Source: Candidatus Apopatosoma intestinale
GTDB taxonomy: Bacteria; Bacillota; Clostridia; Oscillospirales; CAG-272
Length of the DNA: 19,966 bases
Assembly: GCA_018064545.1 (NCBI GenBank)
Contig: JAGHUY010000055.1
Coordinates: 1-19,966 of the forward strand
Reading direction: 5' to 3'
Within the stretch, counting starts at the first letter, position 1, and each line of letters starts with the position of its first letter. The position numbers were made by a program, and so were the translations under genes. Under the pieces are notes generated by a model. The model was given only the letters and a program-made list of their open reading frames with translations. It was not told where the DNA came from and ran no database searches. This document shows, in pieces, positions 6,937 through 14,740 of the stretch.

Positions 6937-7152
6937 TCAGTGTCTCCACGTGATACGGCCTTTATTGAGGTCGTAAATGGAGACTTCCACGGTGACCTTG
7001 TCGCCGGGGCCGATTCTGATATAGTTCATTCTGAGTTTTCCCGAAATCTGAGCGGTGACAATGTGCTCATTGGGAAGTTTCACCTTGAAGGTCGCGTTCG
7101 GCATGGCCTCTACGACGGTTCCTTCAAATTCAACAACATCGCCTTTTGGCAT
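6937..7152 (-). CDS. infA: Translation initiation factor IF-1
   Basis: This encodes 71 residues, an S1-type OB fold: [21 protein letters not shown], then [20 protein letters not shown] and the ending [12 protein letters not shown], all signatures of IF-1. It binds the 30S A site during initiation. AGGAGG lies five bases before the ATG. It is placed between the KOW protein and rpmJ, the usual Firmicutes position. The length is one residue short of the common 72. Confidence 0.97.
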   Translation of the reverse strand: MPKGDVVEFEGTVVEAMPNATFKVKLPNEHIVTAQISGKLRMNYIRIGPGDKVTVEVSIYDLNKGRITWRH

Positions 7153-7174
7153 GTTTGCCTCCTAAAAGTTCCTT

Positions 7175-7459
7175 TCAAATCAGGTCATCGCTTAACCCGT
7201 CCGACTGTTCGAGCGTGCGGCGCACATAAGCGTCCGTCACCTGTCCGGCCAGAAGTCTCTGCCGGCAGTCCTCGGAAGATTCGGATACGATTGTCAGATG
7301 TTTGAGTTTCTTTTTCTTCGGTGTTCCGACTTTGCGGAGTCTTCCGTCCGCGATCAGAGCCGTTCTGTCGTCGACCATTCCCACGATCAGGAACAGACGA
7401 CCTTGGTCTCTGCCGGCCGTCGAGTACGCCAAAGCACCGATTCCGTTCGTTTTCGCCAT
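7175..7459 (-). CDS. KOW-domain RNA-binding protein (L14e/L6e/L27e-like)
   Basis: This 94-residue protein is between map and infA. The N-terminal half has the KOW/SH3-like barrel pattern of the L14e-like proteins found in Gram-positive bacteria: YSTAGRDQGRLFLIVG at 12-27, VDDRTALIADGRLRKVGTPKKKKLKHLTIV at 29-58. The C-terminal third is helical and acidic. In Firmicutes such proteins occupy this same position and are annotated as KOW domain-containing or ribosomal protein L14E-like. RNA binding is inferred from the fold and the basic KKKK patch; its exact role in bacteria is not established. It starts three bases after the map stop, so it is probably translationally coupled. Confidence 0.85.
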   Translation of the reverse strand: MAKTNGIGALAYSTAGRDQGRLFLIVGMVDDRTALIADGRLRKVGTPKKKKLKHLTIVSESSEDCRQRLLAGQVTDAYVRRTLEQSDGLSDDLI

Positions 7460-7462
7460 GCT

Positions 7463-8215
7463 TTACTCCACTTTCGTGAGCAAAACCGGCTCACCGTCGG
7501 TAATCGCCACGGTATGTTCGTAGTGAGCGGAAAGAGACCCGTCGGCCGTTTTCACGGTCCAACCGTCGCTCAGTTCCTTCACGTTGAACGTACCGGCGTT
7601 TATCATGGGCTCGATCGCGCTCGTCATACCGGGGAAAAGACGTTGTCCTCTGCCCCGGGTTCCGAAATTCGGAACTTCGGGATCCTCGTGAAGTTCGGCT
7701 CCTACGCCGTGGCCGACGTATTTCCGGACGACACCGTATCCGAAAGATGTCGCGTACTCAAATACTGCGCTCCCGATATCGCCGATGCGATTGCCGGCCT
7801 TCGCTTCGGAGACGCCGCGAAAGAAGGATTCCCGCGTCACCTCAATGAGGCGGGCGGCTTCGTCGCTGATACGGCCGACGCCGAAGGTATTGGCACTGTC
7901 GCCGTTAAAGCCGTGATAGCAGGCGCCGACGTCGATTTTGACGATGTCGCCTTCCTGCAAAATCCGGTCTTTTCTCGGAATACCGTGAATGATCTCATCG
8001 TTGATGCTGATACAAGCGCTTCCGGGAAAACCGCCGTACCCGAGGAACGTGGGCTTTGCCCCGCATTTCTCAATATACTCGCGGATTCTCGTGTCAAGTT
8101 CTTTGGTCGACACGCCCTCGCGGATCGCGTCTCTTGCCACAAGAATGGCTTCCCCCGTGATCTGACCTGCTTTTCGCATGATTGCCAGCTGTTCGCTGTT
8201 TTTTACCGAAACCAT
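7463..8215 (-). CDS. map: Type I methionine aminopeptidase
   Basis: This encodes 250 residues in the pita-bread fold. The two-metal ligands are all present: D95 (KIDVGA), D106 (GDSANTF), H169 (GHGVGAELHE), E202 (IEPM) and E233 (HYEHTVAI), with the substrate-side H78 (IIHGIP). Each lies two positions before its E. coli counterpart. The enzyme removes the initiator methionine from nascent proteins with small second residues. There is no N-terminal zinc-finger extension, so it is the short bacterial type Ia. It overlaps neither neighbour: the adk stop is three bases upstream and the KOW protein starts three bases downstream. Confidence 0.97.
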   Translation of the reverse strand: MVSVKNSEQLAIMRKAGQITGEAILVARDAIREGVSTKELDTRIREYIEKCGAKPTFLGYGGFPGSACISINDEIIHGIPRKDRILQEGDIVKIDVGACYHGFNGDSANTFGVGRISDEAARLIEVTRESFFRGVSEAKAGNRIGDIGSAVFEYATSFGYGVVRKYVGHGVGAELHEDPEVPNFGTRGRGQRLFPGMTSAIEPMINAGTFNVKELSDGWTVKTADGSLSAHYEHTVAITDGEPVLLTKVE

Positions 8216-8218
8216 GGT

Positions 8219-8860
8219 TTAGCCTTTCACTTTGTCAATGGCCTCTGTGATCGCCGCCGTGATGTCCTCAATAGCGCCTTCTCCGTTTACGAGGAAAAGT
8301 TTTCCCTTCTTCTCGTAAAAGTCTTTCAGCGGTTCGGTCTGTTCATGATAAACGGTCAAGCGGCTCTGCACCACTTCGGGTTTATCATCCGCACGGACTT
8401 TGAGTTCACCGCCACACCGATCGCACACGCCGGGTTTCGCCGACGGTTTGAATTTCGTGTGGTAGGACGCTCCGCAGGATGCGCAAAGCGAACGACCGCT
8501 CATACGCTCCACGATGGCCTCATCACGCACTTCAATGCTGATGACAAGATCCATGGAAACGCCCATTTTGTCAAGGACTTCGGCCTGAGGAACCGTTCTC
8601 GGAAAGCCGTCCAGAATAAAGCCGTTCGCACAATCCGGTGCGGAAAGCCGTTCTTTCAGCATACCGACAACGATCTCATCGGGAACCAGTTGACCGGCTT
8701 CCATATAAGTCTTGGCGCGCAGTCCGAGTTCCGTTCCCCGTTCCTTCGCTTCCCGGAGCAGAACGCCCGTGGAGATGGACGGAATACGGTAATGATCGGA
8801 AATCACTTCTGCTTGGGTTCCTTTACCGGCGCCGGGGGCGCCGAGAAACATTAGGTTCAT
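8219..8860 (-). CDS. adk: Adenylate kinase with zinc-binding lid
   Basis: This encodes 213 residues. The P-loop GAPGAGKGTQ is at 7-16, the AMP-binding STGVLLREA near 30, DGFPRT at 84-89 and the RADDKPEVVQSRL segment at 156-168. The long-form LID has C126, C129, C146 and C149, a four-cysteine zinc site typical of Gram-positive enzymes. It interconverts AMP + ATP and 2 ADP in the cytoplasm. AAGGAGAG precedes the ATG. The 72-base spacer from secY holds two strong hairpins. The secY-adk-map order is the classic spc arrangement. Confidence 0.98.
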   Translation of the reverse strand: MNLMFLGAPGAGKGTQAEVISDHYRIPSISTGVLLREAKERGTELGLRAKTYMEAGQLVPDEIVVGMLKERLSAPDCANGFILDGFPRTVPQAEVLDKMGVSMDLVISIEVRDEAIVERMSGRSLCASCGASYHTKFKPSAKPGVCDRCGGELKVRADDKPEVVQSRLTVYHEQTEPLKDFYEKKGKLFLVNGEGAIEDITAAITEAIDKVKG

Positions 8861-8873
8861 TTACTCTCCTTCC

Positions 8874-8885
8874 CCGCCGAAGCGG
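8874..8885 (-). other. UUCG-tetraloop hairpin before adk
   Basis: On the minus strand this reads CCGC-TTCG-GCGG: a 4-bp GC stem with a UUCG loop, an exceptionally stable RNA motif. It lies between the larger secY hairpin and the adk ribosome binding site, about 14 bases before the start codon, so it may separate structured upstream RNA from the initiation site. Confidence 0.6.
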
Positions 8886-8892
8886 TTTGGGA

Positions 8893-8919
8893 GGTTATCC
8901 GCCGCGATGGCGGATAACC
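8893..8919 (-). other. Perfect 11-bp hairpin in the secY-adk spacer
   Basis: GGTTATCCGCC (8893-8903) and GGCGGATAACC (8909-8919) pair perfectly over a five-base loop, 13 bases after the secY stop. No T-run follows on either strand, so a simple terminator is unlikely. An mRNA stabiliser, a processing site or a partial attenuator is possible. Confidence 0.7.
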
Positions 8920-8932
8920 GTCCTCGTTCCGT

Positions 8933-10234
8933 TTAGTTATCGAGGAAGCCCTTATAATGACGCATGGTCATCTGTGCTTCGATCTCGCGAATGGTTTCCA
9001 TAATAACACCGACCACGATCAGCATGGTAGAACCGCTGAACGCGATGATGCCGAGCAGACCGCCGGATACGATGTTCAGGATCAGCGGTACGCAGGCAAC
9101 GATGCTGAGGAAGAAGGCACCCATCAGAGTCACCTTGTTCAGGATCTTCGTGATATACATGGCCGTGGGCTTACCGGGGCGGATGCCGGGGATGAAGCCG
9201 CCGTTCTGCATCAGGTTATTGGAAACTTCGATCGGATTGAAGGAAATGGAAATGTAGAAGTAGGCAAACGCGATGATGAGAACAAACAGGACAACAATAT
9301 AAATCCAGCTATCGGAATCAAGCGCGTGCTGTACTTTATACCAGAAAGTACCCTCTTTCGGATTGACGAACAGCAAAATCGTAGCCGGCAGGCTGACGAG
9401 CGTGTTCGCAAAGATGATCGGCATAACGCCGGACATGTTGAGTTTGATCGGAAGATTGGTATTCTGACCGCCGTACATTTTACGACCGACAACGCGTTTC
9501 GCATACTGAACGGGAATACGTCTCTCAGCGTCGGACATAGCCGTTACGAAAACGACGTTACCGACGGTGAGAAGAACGGCCAGAACGGCCATGACGATCA
9601 CGATGACCGTCGTTACTTCCGCCGCATTCAGCGTAGCGGCGTAACTCATGATCTGATTGGGCAGACTGGAAACGATGTTGGCAAACAGCAGAATGGAGAT
9701 ACCGTTGCCGATGCCCTGTTCATCGATTCTCTCGCCGAGCCACATAACGATCGAGGCACCTGCCACATAGCAGGAGATGATGACGGCAATGCCGAACCAG
9801 TTGTCATAACCCTTCTTGACCAAACCGTACTGATTTTCCATCAACATATAGTAGCCGACAGCCGTGATGATGGCAAGACCAACGGTGGTATAACGGGTCA
9901 GTTTTTCCAGTTTCTGTTTGCCGGTCTCGCCTTCCTTGGCCATTCTTTCGAGGGCGGGGATCGCGACCGTCAACAGCTGGATCACGATGGACGCCGTGAT
10001 GTACGGCGATACACCCAGTGCAAACAGCGTGCCCTGCTGGAAAGCGGAGCCGGAAAGCAAGCTCAGATAGTTCATGATGCCGGTCGTGCTGTATCCCGCA
10101 AGCAGGATGTCCAGACTGGTAAACGGTACCGGAACGGCAGCACCGACGCGGTAAAGAACGATGATGAATAACGTAAAGAGAATCTTGGACCGAAGTTCCG
10201 GGATAGTGAATGCGTTTTTAATCGTCTTAAACAA
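8933..10234 (-). CDS. secY: Preprotein translocase channel subunit SecY, TTG start
   Basis: This encodes 433 residues with about ten hydrophobic membrane segments and the SecY hallmarks: an N-terminal MFKTIKNAFTIPELRSKILF, the SGSAFQQGTLFALGVSPYITASI region, the cytosolic loop with QKLEKLTRY and SDAERRIPVQYAKRVVGRK, and GGFIPGIRPGKPT near the C-terminus. It forms the protein-export channel with SecE and SecG in the inner membrane. The start is TTG, not ATG: GAGGTGG lies five bases before it, inside the end of rplO, and the codons TAA and TTG are adjacent. This suggests translational coupling and possible limitation of SecY synthesis. Confidence 0.97.
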   Translation of the reverse strand: MFKTIKNAFTIPELRSKILFTLFIIVLYRVGAAVPVPFTSLDILLAGYSTTGIMNYLSLLSGSAFQQGTLFALGVSPYITASIVIQLLTVAIPALERMAKEGETGKQKLEKLTRYTTVGLAIITAVGYYMLMENQYGLVKKGYDNWFGIAVIISCYVAGASIVMWLGERIDEQGIGNGISILLFANIVSSLPNQIMSYAATLNAAEVTTVIVIVMAVLAVLLTVGNVVFVTAMSDAERRIPVQYAKRVVGRKMYGGQNTNLPIKLNMSGVMPIIFANTLVSLPATILLFVNPKEGTFWYKVQHALDSDSWIYIVVLFVLIIAFAYFYISISFNPIEVSNNLMQNGGFIPGIRPGKPTAMYITKILNKVTLMGAFFLSIVACVPLILNIVSGGLLGIIAFSGSTMLIVVGVIMETIREIEAQMTMRHYKGFLDN

Positions 10235-10246
10235 TTAAACCACCTC
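10232..10246 (-). promoter_or_regulatory. Ribosome binding site and TTG start of secY at the rplO stop
   Basis: On the minus strand GAGGTGG (10246-10240) overlaps the last rplO codons, then comes the rplO TAA (10237-10235) and immediately the TTG start (10234-10232). The encoded start MFKTIKNAF matches SecY N-termini, and no ATG fits. Confidence 0.85.
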
Positions 10247-10675
10247 GCACTTTCCGCCGGCTGCTTCGATTTTCTCCTTCGCACTGGCAGAGAAGATCTT
10301 GGCTTCTACGGTGAGTTTCTTCGTGATCTCACCACGGCCGAGAACCTTTACACCGTCAAGTGTTTTACGAACGATGCCTTTTTCGAGAAGTGCTTCGACA
10401 TTGACAACGGCGCCGTCTTCAAAAGCATTCAAAGCTTCGACGTTGACCAATGCGTATGACTTTGCAAAAATGTTGTGGAAGCCTCTCTTCGGGAGTCTTC
10501 TGTAAAGCGGAATCTGACCGCCTTCAAATCCGGGTCTTACACCGCCGCCACTGCGTGCGTTCTGACCCTTATGGCCCTTACCCGCAGTCTTTCCGTTACC
10601 GGAACCGGCGCCTCTGCCGCGACGGTAAACGTCTTTGGTAGAGCCCTCTGCAGGTGAAAGTTCATGCAGCTTCAT
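10235..10675 (-). CDS. rplO: 50S ribosomal protein L15
   Basis: This encodes 146 residues. The N-terminus has [15 protein letters not shown] and the glycine/arginine-rich extension ([49 protein letters not shown]) that penetrates 23S rRNA; the C-terminal globular half ends [13 protein letters not shown]15 is a late assembly protein of the large subunit. The stop codon touches the secY start codon. The ATG has AAGGAGGA nine bases upstream. The order rpmD-rplO-secY is typical. Confidence 0.98.
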   Translation of the reverse strand: MKLHELSPAEGSTKDVYRRGRGAGSGNGKTAGKGHKGQNARSGGGVRPGFEGGQIPLYRRLPKRGFHNIFAKSYALVNVEALNAFEDGAVVNVEALLEKGIVRKTLDGVKVLGRGEITKKLTVEAKIFSASAKEKIEAAGGKCEVV

Positions 10676-10737
10676 GGGATATTCCTCCTTATACTGAGAA
10701 TTTTGATCGTAAATTCATGTGATTCGATAGCGGGCGG

Positions 10738-10917
10738 TTAAACGGTTTCCACCTTAACCAGATGCGCTACCTTCTTGACCTTGCCCATAACAGAAGCGTC
10801 GTTAGACTGAATCGTTACGTCGCCGATCTTTTTCAGACCGAGGGACGAAGCCACAGCCTTCTGGGCGGGAGTCGTACCGATGAGACTGCCTGTAAGCGTG
10901 ATTTTTACCTGTTCCAT
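10738..10917 (-). CDS. rpmD: 50S ribosomal protein L30
   Basis: A short gene of 59 codons plus TAA. The protein begins MEQVKITLTGSLIGTTPAQK and continues ASSLGLKKIGDVTIQSNDASVMGKVKKVAHLVKVETV, the L30 pattern (short LIGTTPAQKAVASSLGL helix; GKVKKVAHLV end). GGAGGC lies upstream of the ATG. It starts 11 bases after rpsE, and a 20-base AT-rich stretch and a ribosome binding site separate it from rplO. L30 is a large-subunit protein found in this position in nearly all Firmicutes. Confidence 0.96.
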   Translation of the reverse strand: MEQVKITLTGSLIGTTPAQKAVASSLGLKKIGDVTIQSNDASVMGKVKKVAHLVKVETV

Positions 10918-10928
10918 AGCGTGCCTCC

Positions 10929-11432
10929 TCAGTTCTTCAGTGCGTCAGCGTCAATGCCGCGCATAGCAGCGACCTGCTCTGCGGAGCGGAGTGCCTTCAG
11001 ACCCTCAAACGTTGCTTTTACAACGTTGGTCGGGTTGGAAGAGCGCAGACACTTAGCACGGATATCCTTGATACCTGCCATTTCGACAACGGCACGAACG
11101 GTGCCGCCGGCGATGATACCGGTACCGGGAGCAGCGGGTTTCAGAAGAACCTTGGCTGCGCCGAACTCGCCGATCACCTCATGCGGAATGGAAGTACCTT
11201 TCAGGGATACTTCGATCAAATTCTTCTTTGCATCCTCAATTCCCTTGCGAATGGCTTCGGGATATTCGGCTGCTTTTCCAAGACCATAGCCAACATGTCC
11301 ATTGCCGTCGCCGACAACCATGATGGCCGTCTGACGTGCGATACGGCCGCCTTTAACGGTTTTGGAAACACGATTCGTGGCAACGGTTCTTTCGGTAAGT
11401 TCCAGCGTTGCCGGATTGATAATTTTAGCCAT
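10929..11432 (-). CDS. rpsE: 30S ribosomal protein S5
   Basis: This encodes 167 residues: the N-terminal double-stranded RNA-binding-like domain with [40 protein letters not shown], then the C-terminal domain with [22 protein letters not shown] and [16 protein letters not shown]5 lines the mRNA entry side and helps decoding fidelity; the VSKTVKGGR loop is the site where spectinomycin resistance changes arise, and it looks wild-type here. The length is typical, and AGGAGG lies before the ATG. Confidence 0.98.
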   Translation of the reverse strand: MAKIINPATLELTERTVATNRVSKTVKGGRIARQTAIMVVGDGNGHVGYGLGKAAEYPEAIRKGIEDAKKNLIEVSLKGTSIPHEVIGEFGAAKVLLKPAAPGTGIIAGGTVRAVVEMAGIKDIRAKCLRSSNPTNVVKATFEGLKALRSAEQVAAMRGIDADALKN

Positions 11433-11450
11433 TATTCTGTTTCCCTCCTA

Positions 11451-11810
11451 TTAGAATTCAAGGCCGCCTTCGCGGGCGCCGTCTGCCAGTTCTTTGACTC
11501 TGCCGTGGTAAACATAACCGCCGCGGTCAAAAACTACCGTCTTGATACCTTTGGCCAGAGCCTTTTCGGCAATAGCCTTGCCGACTGCCTTAGCCGCTTC
11601 TTTGTTTCCGCCGTTGCCCTCAAACGATTTTCCAAGGGTGGATGCGGATACAAGGGTAACACCGTTTACGTCGTCAATGATTTGAGCGCTGATGTTGGCC
11701 AGCGAACGATAGACACAAAGACGGGGCGTTTCGGGCGTACCGGAGATTTTAGAGCGAACTCTTTTATGGCGAACCAGACGAGCCGCGTTACTATCTTTAC
11801 GAGATACCAT
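11451..11810 (-). CDS. rplR: 50S ribosomal protein L18
   Basis: This encodes 119 residues with a basic N-terminus ([34 protein letters not shown]) and the conserved [38 protein letters not shown] and [28 protein letters not shown] blocks. L18 binds 5S rRNA with L5 and anchors it to the large subunit. The length is standard. The gaps to rplF and rpsE are both 18 bases. Confidence 0.98.
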   Translation of the reverse strand: MVSRKDSNAARLVRHKRVRSKISGTPETPRLCVYRSLANISAQIIDDVNGVTLVSASTLGKSFEGNGGNKEAAKAVGKAIAEKALAKGIKTVVFDRGGYVYHGRVKELADGAREGGLEF

Positions 11811-11828
11811 TTATATCCACTCCTTTCT

Positions 11829-12368
11829 TTATTTACCGGTTTTACCGGCTTTACGGCGAATCGTCTCGCCTGCGTACTTAACACCTTTGCCCAGATAGGG
11901 TTCGGGCGGTCTCTTGGAACGGATCTGTGCGGCGATCTGTCCTACGACCTGCTTGCTGGCACCGTTTACGATAACCGTGTTGGAATCCGGAACGTCAAAA
12001 GTGATGCCGTTTTCCTCTTCAAAACGGATGTCATGAGAGTGACCGAGGTTCAGAACGAGCGTCTTGCCGTTCTTGGCAGCCTTATAACCGACGCCGACGA
12101 TCTCCAACTTTTTGGAATAACCGGTGGTAACACCGACGACCATGTTGTTGATGAGGGTTCTGGAAAGGCCGTGAAGCGATCTGTTTTCTTTCTCGTCGTC
12201 CGGGCGGGTAACGGTAACAACACCGGCGTCAACTTTAACGCTCATGGCGCTATTGATCTGCTCGGAAAGAGTACCCTTGGGGCCCTTTACGGTAACGAGG
12301 TTGGTGTCGCTGACTTCTACGGTAACACCGGCGGGAACGAGTATTTCTTTTCTTCCGATTCTAGACAT
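11829..12368 (-). CDS. rplF: 50S ribosomal protein L6
   Basis: This encodes 179 residues with two tandem copies of the L6 fold: MSRIGRKEILVPAGVTVEV and VKGPKGTLSEQI in the first, VGVGYKAAKNGKTLVLNLGHSHDI in the second, ending with RSKRPPEPYLGKGVKYAGETIRRKAGKTGK, the invariant C-terminal rRNA-binding motif. L6 sits near the factor-binding site of the large subunit. The length is close to the usual 178-180. Confidence 0.98.
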   Translation of the reverse strand: MSRIGRKEILVPAGVTVEVSDTNLVTVKGPKGTLSEQINSAMSVKVDAGVVTVTRPDDEKENRSLHGLSRTLINNMVVGVTTGYSKKLEIVGVGYKAAKNGKTLVLNLGHSHDIRFEEENGITFDVPDSNTVIVNGASKQVVGQIAAQIRSKRPPEPYLGKGVKYAGETIRRKAGKTGK

Positions 12369-12383
12369 ATCGATTCCCTCCTA

Positions 12384-12782
12384 TTACCATACGAACGCAA
12401 GGACTTCGCCGCCGACGTTCAGGCTGCGAGCCTTCTTGTCGGTCATGATGCCCTTGGACGTGGATACGATGGCGATACCGAGTCCGTTCATTACCTTCGG
12501 CATATCTTCGCAGTTGGAATAGATGCGAAGACCGGGTTTGGAAACTCTGCGAAGGCCCTGAATGGTTTTGGTCTTGCCGCGACCGTATTTGAGCGTGATG
12601 CGGATGGTGCCCTGCTTGCCGTCTTCAATGATCTGGTAGCCGGAGATATAACCTTCCTCTACGAGAATGTCGGCAATGGCTTTTTTCATTTTGGAAGCCG
12701 GAACGTCAACGGTTTCGTGCTTCGCGTTGTTGGCATTGCGGATGCGGGTGAGCATATCGGCAATGACGTCAGAAATTTGCAT
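12384..12782 (-). CDS. rpsH: 30S ribosomal protein S8
   Basis: This encodes 132 residues with the S8 N-terminal block [44 protein letters not shown] and the C-terminal [26 protein letters not shown], which binds helix 21 of 16S rRNA. In E. coli S8 also represses the spc operon by binding its mRNA. It is preceded by the longest spacer inside this cluster (141 bases after rpsN), which is rich in hairpins. The ATG follows GGAGGAAAAAACA. Confidence 0.98.
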   Translation of the reverse strand: MQISDVIADMLTRIRNANNAKHETVDVPASKMKKAIADILVEEGYISGYQIIEDGKQGTIRITLKYGRGKTKTIQGLRRVSKPGLRIYSNCEDMPKVMNGLGIAIVSTSKGIMTDKKARSLNVGGEVLAFVW

Positions 12783-12819
12783 TGTTTTTTCCTCCTTTTA
12801 TGCAAGTTATTCGGTTATT

Positions 12820-12902
12820 GGGGTTTTGTCCCCCGCCTAATCCTTGCTGCCGGCTCTCACCGGCGGCGAGTCGGCGGTTAACGCTTTCGCGTTCCTTCCG
12901 AC
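12820..12902 (-). other. Structured rpsN-rpsH spacer with three hairpins
   Basis: On the minus strand, in order: GTCGG (12902-12898) pairs with CCGAC (12874-12870), enclosing AACGC-GAAA-GCGTT (12893-12880), a GNRA tetraloop hairpin. Next is GCCGCCGG-TGAGAG-CCGGCAGC (12867-12846) with one mismatch. Last is GGGG-ACAAAA-CCCC (12833-12820). No T-run follows any of them. The spacing and the GNRA loop suggest functional RNA, for example a ribosomal-protein binding site or a processing signal, but I know of no specific match. Confidence 0.6.
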
Positions 12903-12923
12903 AAGATTGGAGCGTCAGATTTT

Positions 12924-13109
12924 TTACCAGCTTGCTTTCTTGACACCGGGAATCTGACCCTTGTAAGCAAGCTCACGGAAACAGATACGGCAGATACCGA
13001 ATTTACGCAGATAAGCGTGAGGTCTGCCACAGATCTTGCAGCGGTTGTATTCTCTGGTGGAATACTTCTGCGGTTTCTGCTGTTTCAGCTTCATAGAAAG
13101 TTTTGCCAT
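12924..13109 (-). CDS. rpsN: 30S ribosomal protein S14, zinc-dependent form
   Basis: This encodes 61 residues, the short type Z S14. The zinc ribbon is C24-x2-C27 and C40-x2-C43 ([25 protein letters not shown]), and the end IPGVKKASW is invariant. It sits in the 30S head near the A site. Firmicutes often carry a second, zinc-free S14 elsewhere, used in zinc shortage; that is not visible in this window. The ATG has AGGGAGGAAGAAC upstream. It is followed by the unusual 141-base spacer. Confidence 0.97.
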   Translation of the reverse strand: MAKLSMKLKQQKPQKYSTREYNRCKICGRPHAYLRKFGICRICFRELAYKGQIPGVKKASW

Positions 13110-13123
13110 GTTCTTCCTCCCTC

Positions 13124-13663
13124 TTACTTCGCAAACGGAGCGCCCATGAGTTCGAGCAGCGCCTTTGCTTCTTCGTCGTTCTGAGCAGTGGTAACGAACG
13201 CGATGTCCATACCTCTGACACGATCGACCTTTTCGTATTCGATTTCAGGGAATATGATCTGCTCTTTCAGACCGAGAGAATAGTTGCCGCGGCCGGCGAA
13301 GGCGGTGGGGTTGATACCCTTGAAGTCACGAACACGGGGGAGAGCCAGATTGAAGAGACGATCCATAAACTCGAACATTCTCTCGCCACGGAGCGTGACC
13401 TTCACGCCGATCTTCATGCCCTGTCTGACTTTGAAGTTAGCAACAGACTTTCTCGCATAGGTCGGAACGGGTTTCTGACCGGTAATAGCGGCCAGGTCTG
13501 CCATGATGGAATCGATTGCTTTCGCATTTTCCTTAGCTTCGCCGGCGCCGACGTTGATCACGATCTTGTCGAAGCGCGGGATCTGCATGGAACTCTTGTA
13601 ATTAAACTTTTTCATCAATGCGGGAGCAACTTCTGCTTTATAAAACTCTTTTAATCTTGCCAT
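13124..13663 (-). CDS. rplE: 50S ribosomal protein L5
   Basis: This encodes 179 residues: [41 protein letters not shown] at the N-terminus, then [33 protein letters not shown] and [20 protein letters not shown], with the C-terminal [26 protein letters not shown]5 binds 5S rRNA and contacts P-site tRNA and the 30S head. The length and all blocks are standard; the gap to rpsN is 14 bases. Confidence 0.98.
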   Translation of the reverse strand: MARLKEFYKAEVAPALMKKFNYKSSMQIPRFDKIVINVGAGEAKENAKAIDSIMADLAAITGQKPVPTYARKSVANFKVRQGMKIGVKVTLRGERMFEFMDRLFNLALPRVRDFKGINPTAFAGRGNYSLGLKEQIIFPEIEYEKVDRVRGMDIAFVTTAQNDEEAKALLELMGAPFAK

Positions 13664-13680
13664 TTTGCTTTACCTCCGCA

Positions 13681-13995
13681 TTAAAATTTGTTGCCGCATT
13701 TCTTGCAAACGCGGACCTTTTTGTCACCGTCAACGGTGACACCGGTGCGAACACCCTTGCCGCACTTCGGGCAGAAAAGCTGAACCTTATCGGCATACAT
13801 AGCGCCTTCCACGTCTACGATACCGCCGGCCTCGCCCTGCTTTCTCGGCTTGGTGTGTTTCTTCTTGATGTTGACGCCCTCGATGATGACTTTTCTCTCA
13901 TCGGGAGATACGGCGACAACTTTACCTTTTTTGCCCTTTTCGGTGCCGGAAATTACGATAACGGTATCGTCTTTTCTGATATGAAGTTTACTCAT
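13681..13995 (-). CDS. rplX: 50S ribosomal protein L24, with C-terminal zinc ribbon
   Basis: This encodes 104 residues. The KOW motif is at about 8-35 (KDDTVIVISGTEKGKKGKVVAVSPDERKVIIEG). The C-terminus has C75-x2-C78 and C97-x2-C100, a zinc ribbon common in Gram-positive L24. L24 is one of the first proteins in large-subunit assembly, near the exit tunnel. GGGAGG lies nine bases before the ATG. Standard position between rplN and rplE. Confidence 0.97.
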   Translation of the reverse strand: MSKLHIRKDDTVIVISGTEKGKKGKVVAVSPDERKVIIEGVNIKKKHTKPRKQGEAGGIVDVEGAMYADKVQLFCPKCGKGVRTGVTVDGDKKVRVCKKCGNKF

Positions 13996-14014
13996 CTCTC
14001 AAATCCTCCCATTA

Positions 14015-14383
14015 TCAAAGTACTTCCGGAGCGAGAGAAAGAATTTTCAAATAATCTTTCTCACGAAGCTCTCTTGCTACCGGCCCAAAAATACGCGTTC
14101 CTCTCGGCGTCTTGTCATCCTTGATGATGACCGCTGCGTTCTCATCGAATTTCAGATAAGAACCGTCGGCTCTGTGAACACCCTTGACGGAGCGAACGAT
14201 GACAGCCTTTACGACTTCACCTTTTTTCACCTGACCGCCGGGCGCTGCCTTCTTCACGCAGGCAACCACAACATCTCCGATGCCGGCATAACGTCTGCCG
14301 GTACCGCCAAGCACGCGAATACACATAAGTTCCTTAGCGCCGGTGTTATCGGCGACTTTCATCAATGACTGCTGTTGTATCAT
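14015..14383 (-). CDS. rplN: 50S ribosomal protein L14
   Basis: This encodes 122 residues starting [27 protein letters not shown] and containing [65 protein letters not shown] and a C-terminal [11 protein letters not shown]14 lies at the subunit interface, where it forms intersubunit bridges. The length is exactly typical. It follows rpsQ after a 71-base spacer holding a small GTGGG/CCCAC hairpin (14421-14434). Confidence 0.98.
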   Translation of the reverse strand: MIQQQSLMKVADNTGAKELMCIRVLGGTGRRYAGIGDVVVACVKKAAPGGQVKKGEVVKAVIVRSVKGVHRADGSYLKFDENAAVIIKDDKTPRGTRIFGPVARELREKDYLKILSLAPEVL

Positions 14384-14454
14384 TGTGCTTATTCCTCCTT
14401 AATATCACATCTCACAGGTTGTGGGATCTCCCACTCTAACCTTGCACTATGAAA

Positions 14455-14721
14455 TTATTTTGCTTTTTCGATAATCTCGACAAGTCTCCATCTCTTATCC
14501 TTGGACAGAGGTCTGGTCTCCATTATGCTGACGGTATCGCCGATCGCGCATTCGTTATTTTCATCATGCGCTTTGAGTTTGGTCGTTCTTTTCAGAACCT
14601 TGCCGTACTTCGGATGCTTGACGTTATCGCGGATGGCGACAACGATGGTTTTGTCCATCTTGTTGCTGACAACCAAGCCGGTTCTGGTCTTTCTGAGGTT
14701 TCTTTCCGTTGCTTCACTCAT
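14455..14721 (-). CDS. rpsQ: 30S ribosomal protein S17
   Basis: This encodes 88 residues: [82 protein letters not shown], the complete S17 OB fold with the CAIGDTV and [15 protein letters not shown] signatures. It binds 16S rRNA early in 30S assembly. It begins 19 bases after the rpmC stop with an AGGAG site. Confidence 0.98.
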   Translation of the reverse strand: MSEATERNLRKTRTGLVVSNKMDKTIVVAIRDNVKHPKYGKVLKRTTKLKAHDENNECAIGDTVSIMETRPLSKDKRWRLVEIIEKAK

Positions 14722-14740
14722 GACTCATTCTCCTTCCTGC

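Noticed and set aside
7298..8854. 518-residue plus-strand frame opposite map and adk
   Set aside because: Opposite two enzymes whose catalytic residues are all intact; the product is low in family-like motifs.
8957..10171. 404-residue plus-strand frame opposite secY
   Set aside because: Shadow of the membrane-protein codons; rich in D, N, H and R as expected from the complement of hydrophobic codons.
11181..12881. 566-residue plus-strand frame opposite rpsE-rplR-rplF-rpsH
   Set aside because: Same codon-bias shadow; it crosses several genuine gene boundaries and shows no recognisable domain.
14421..14434. GTGGG-ATCT-CCCAC hairpin between rpsQ and rplN
   Set aside because: Only five base pairs, with no T-run or conserved motif; too small to call a regulatory element.
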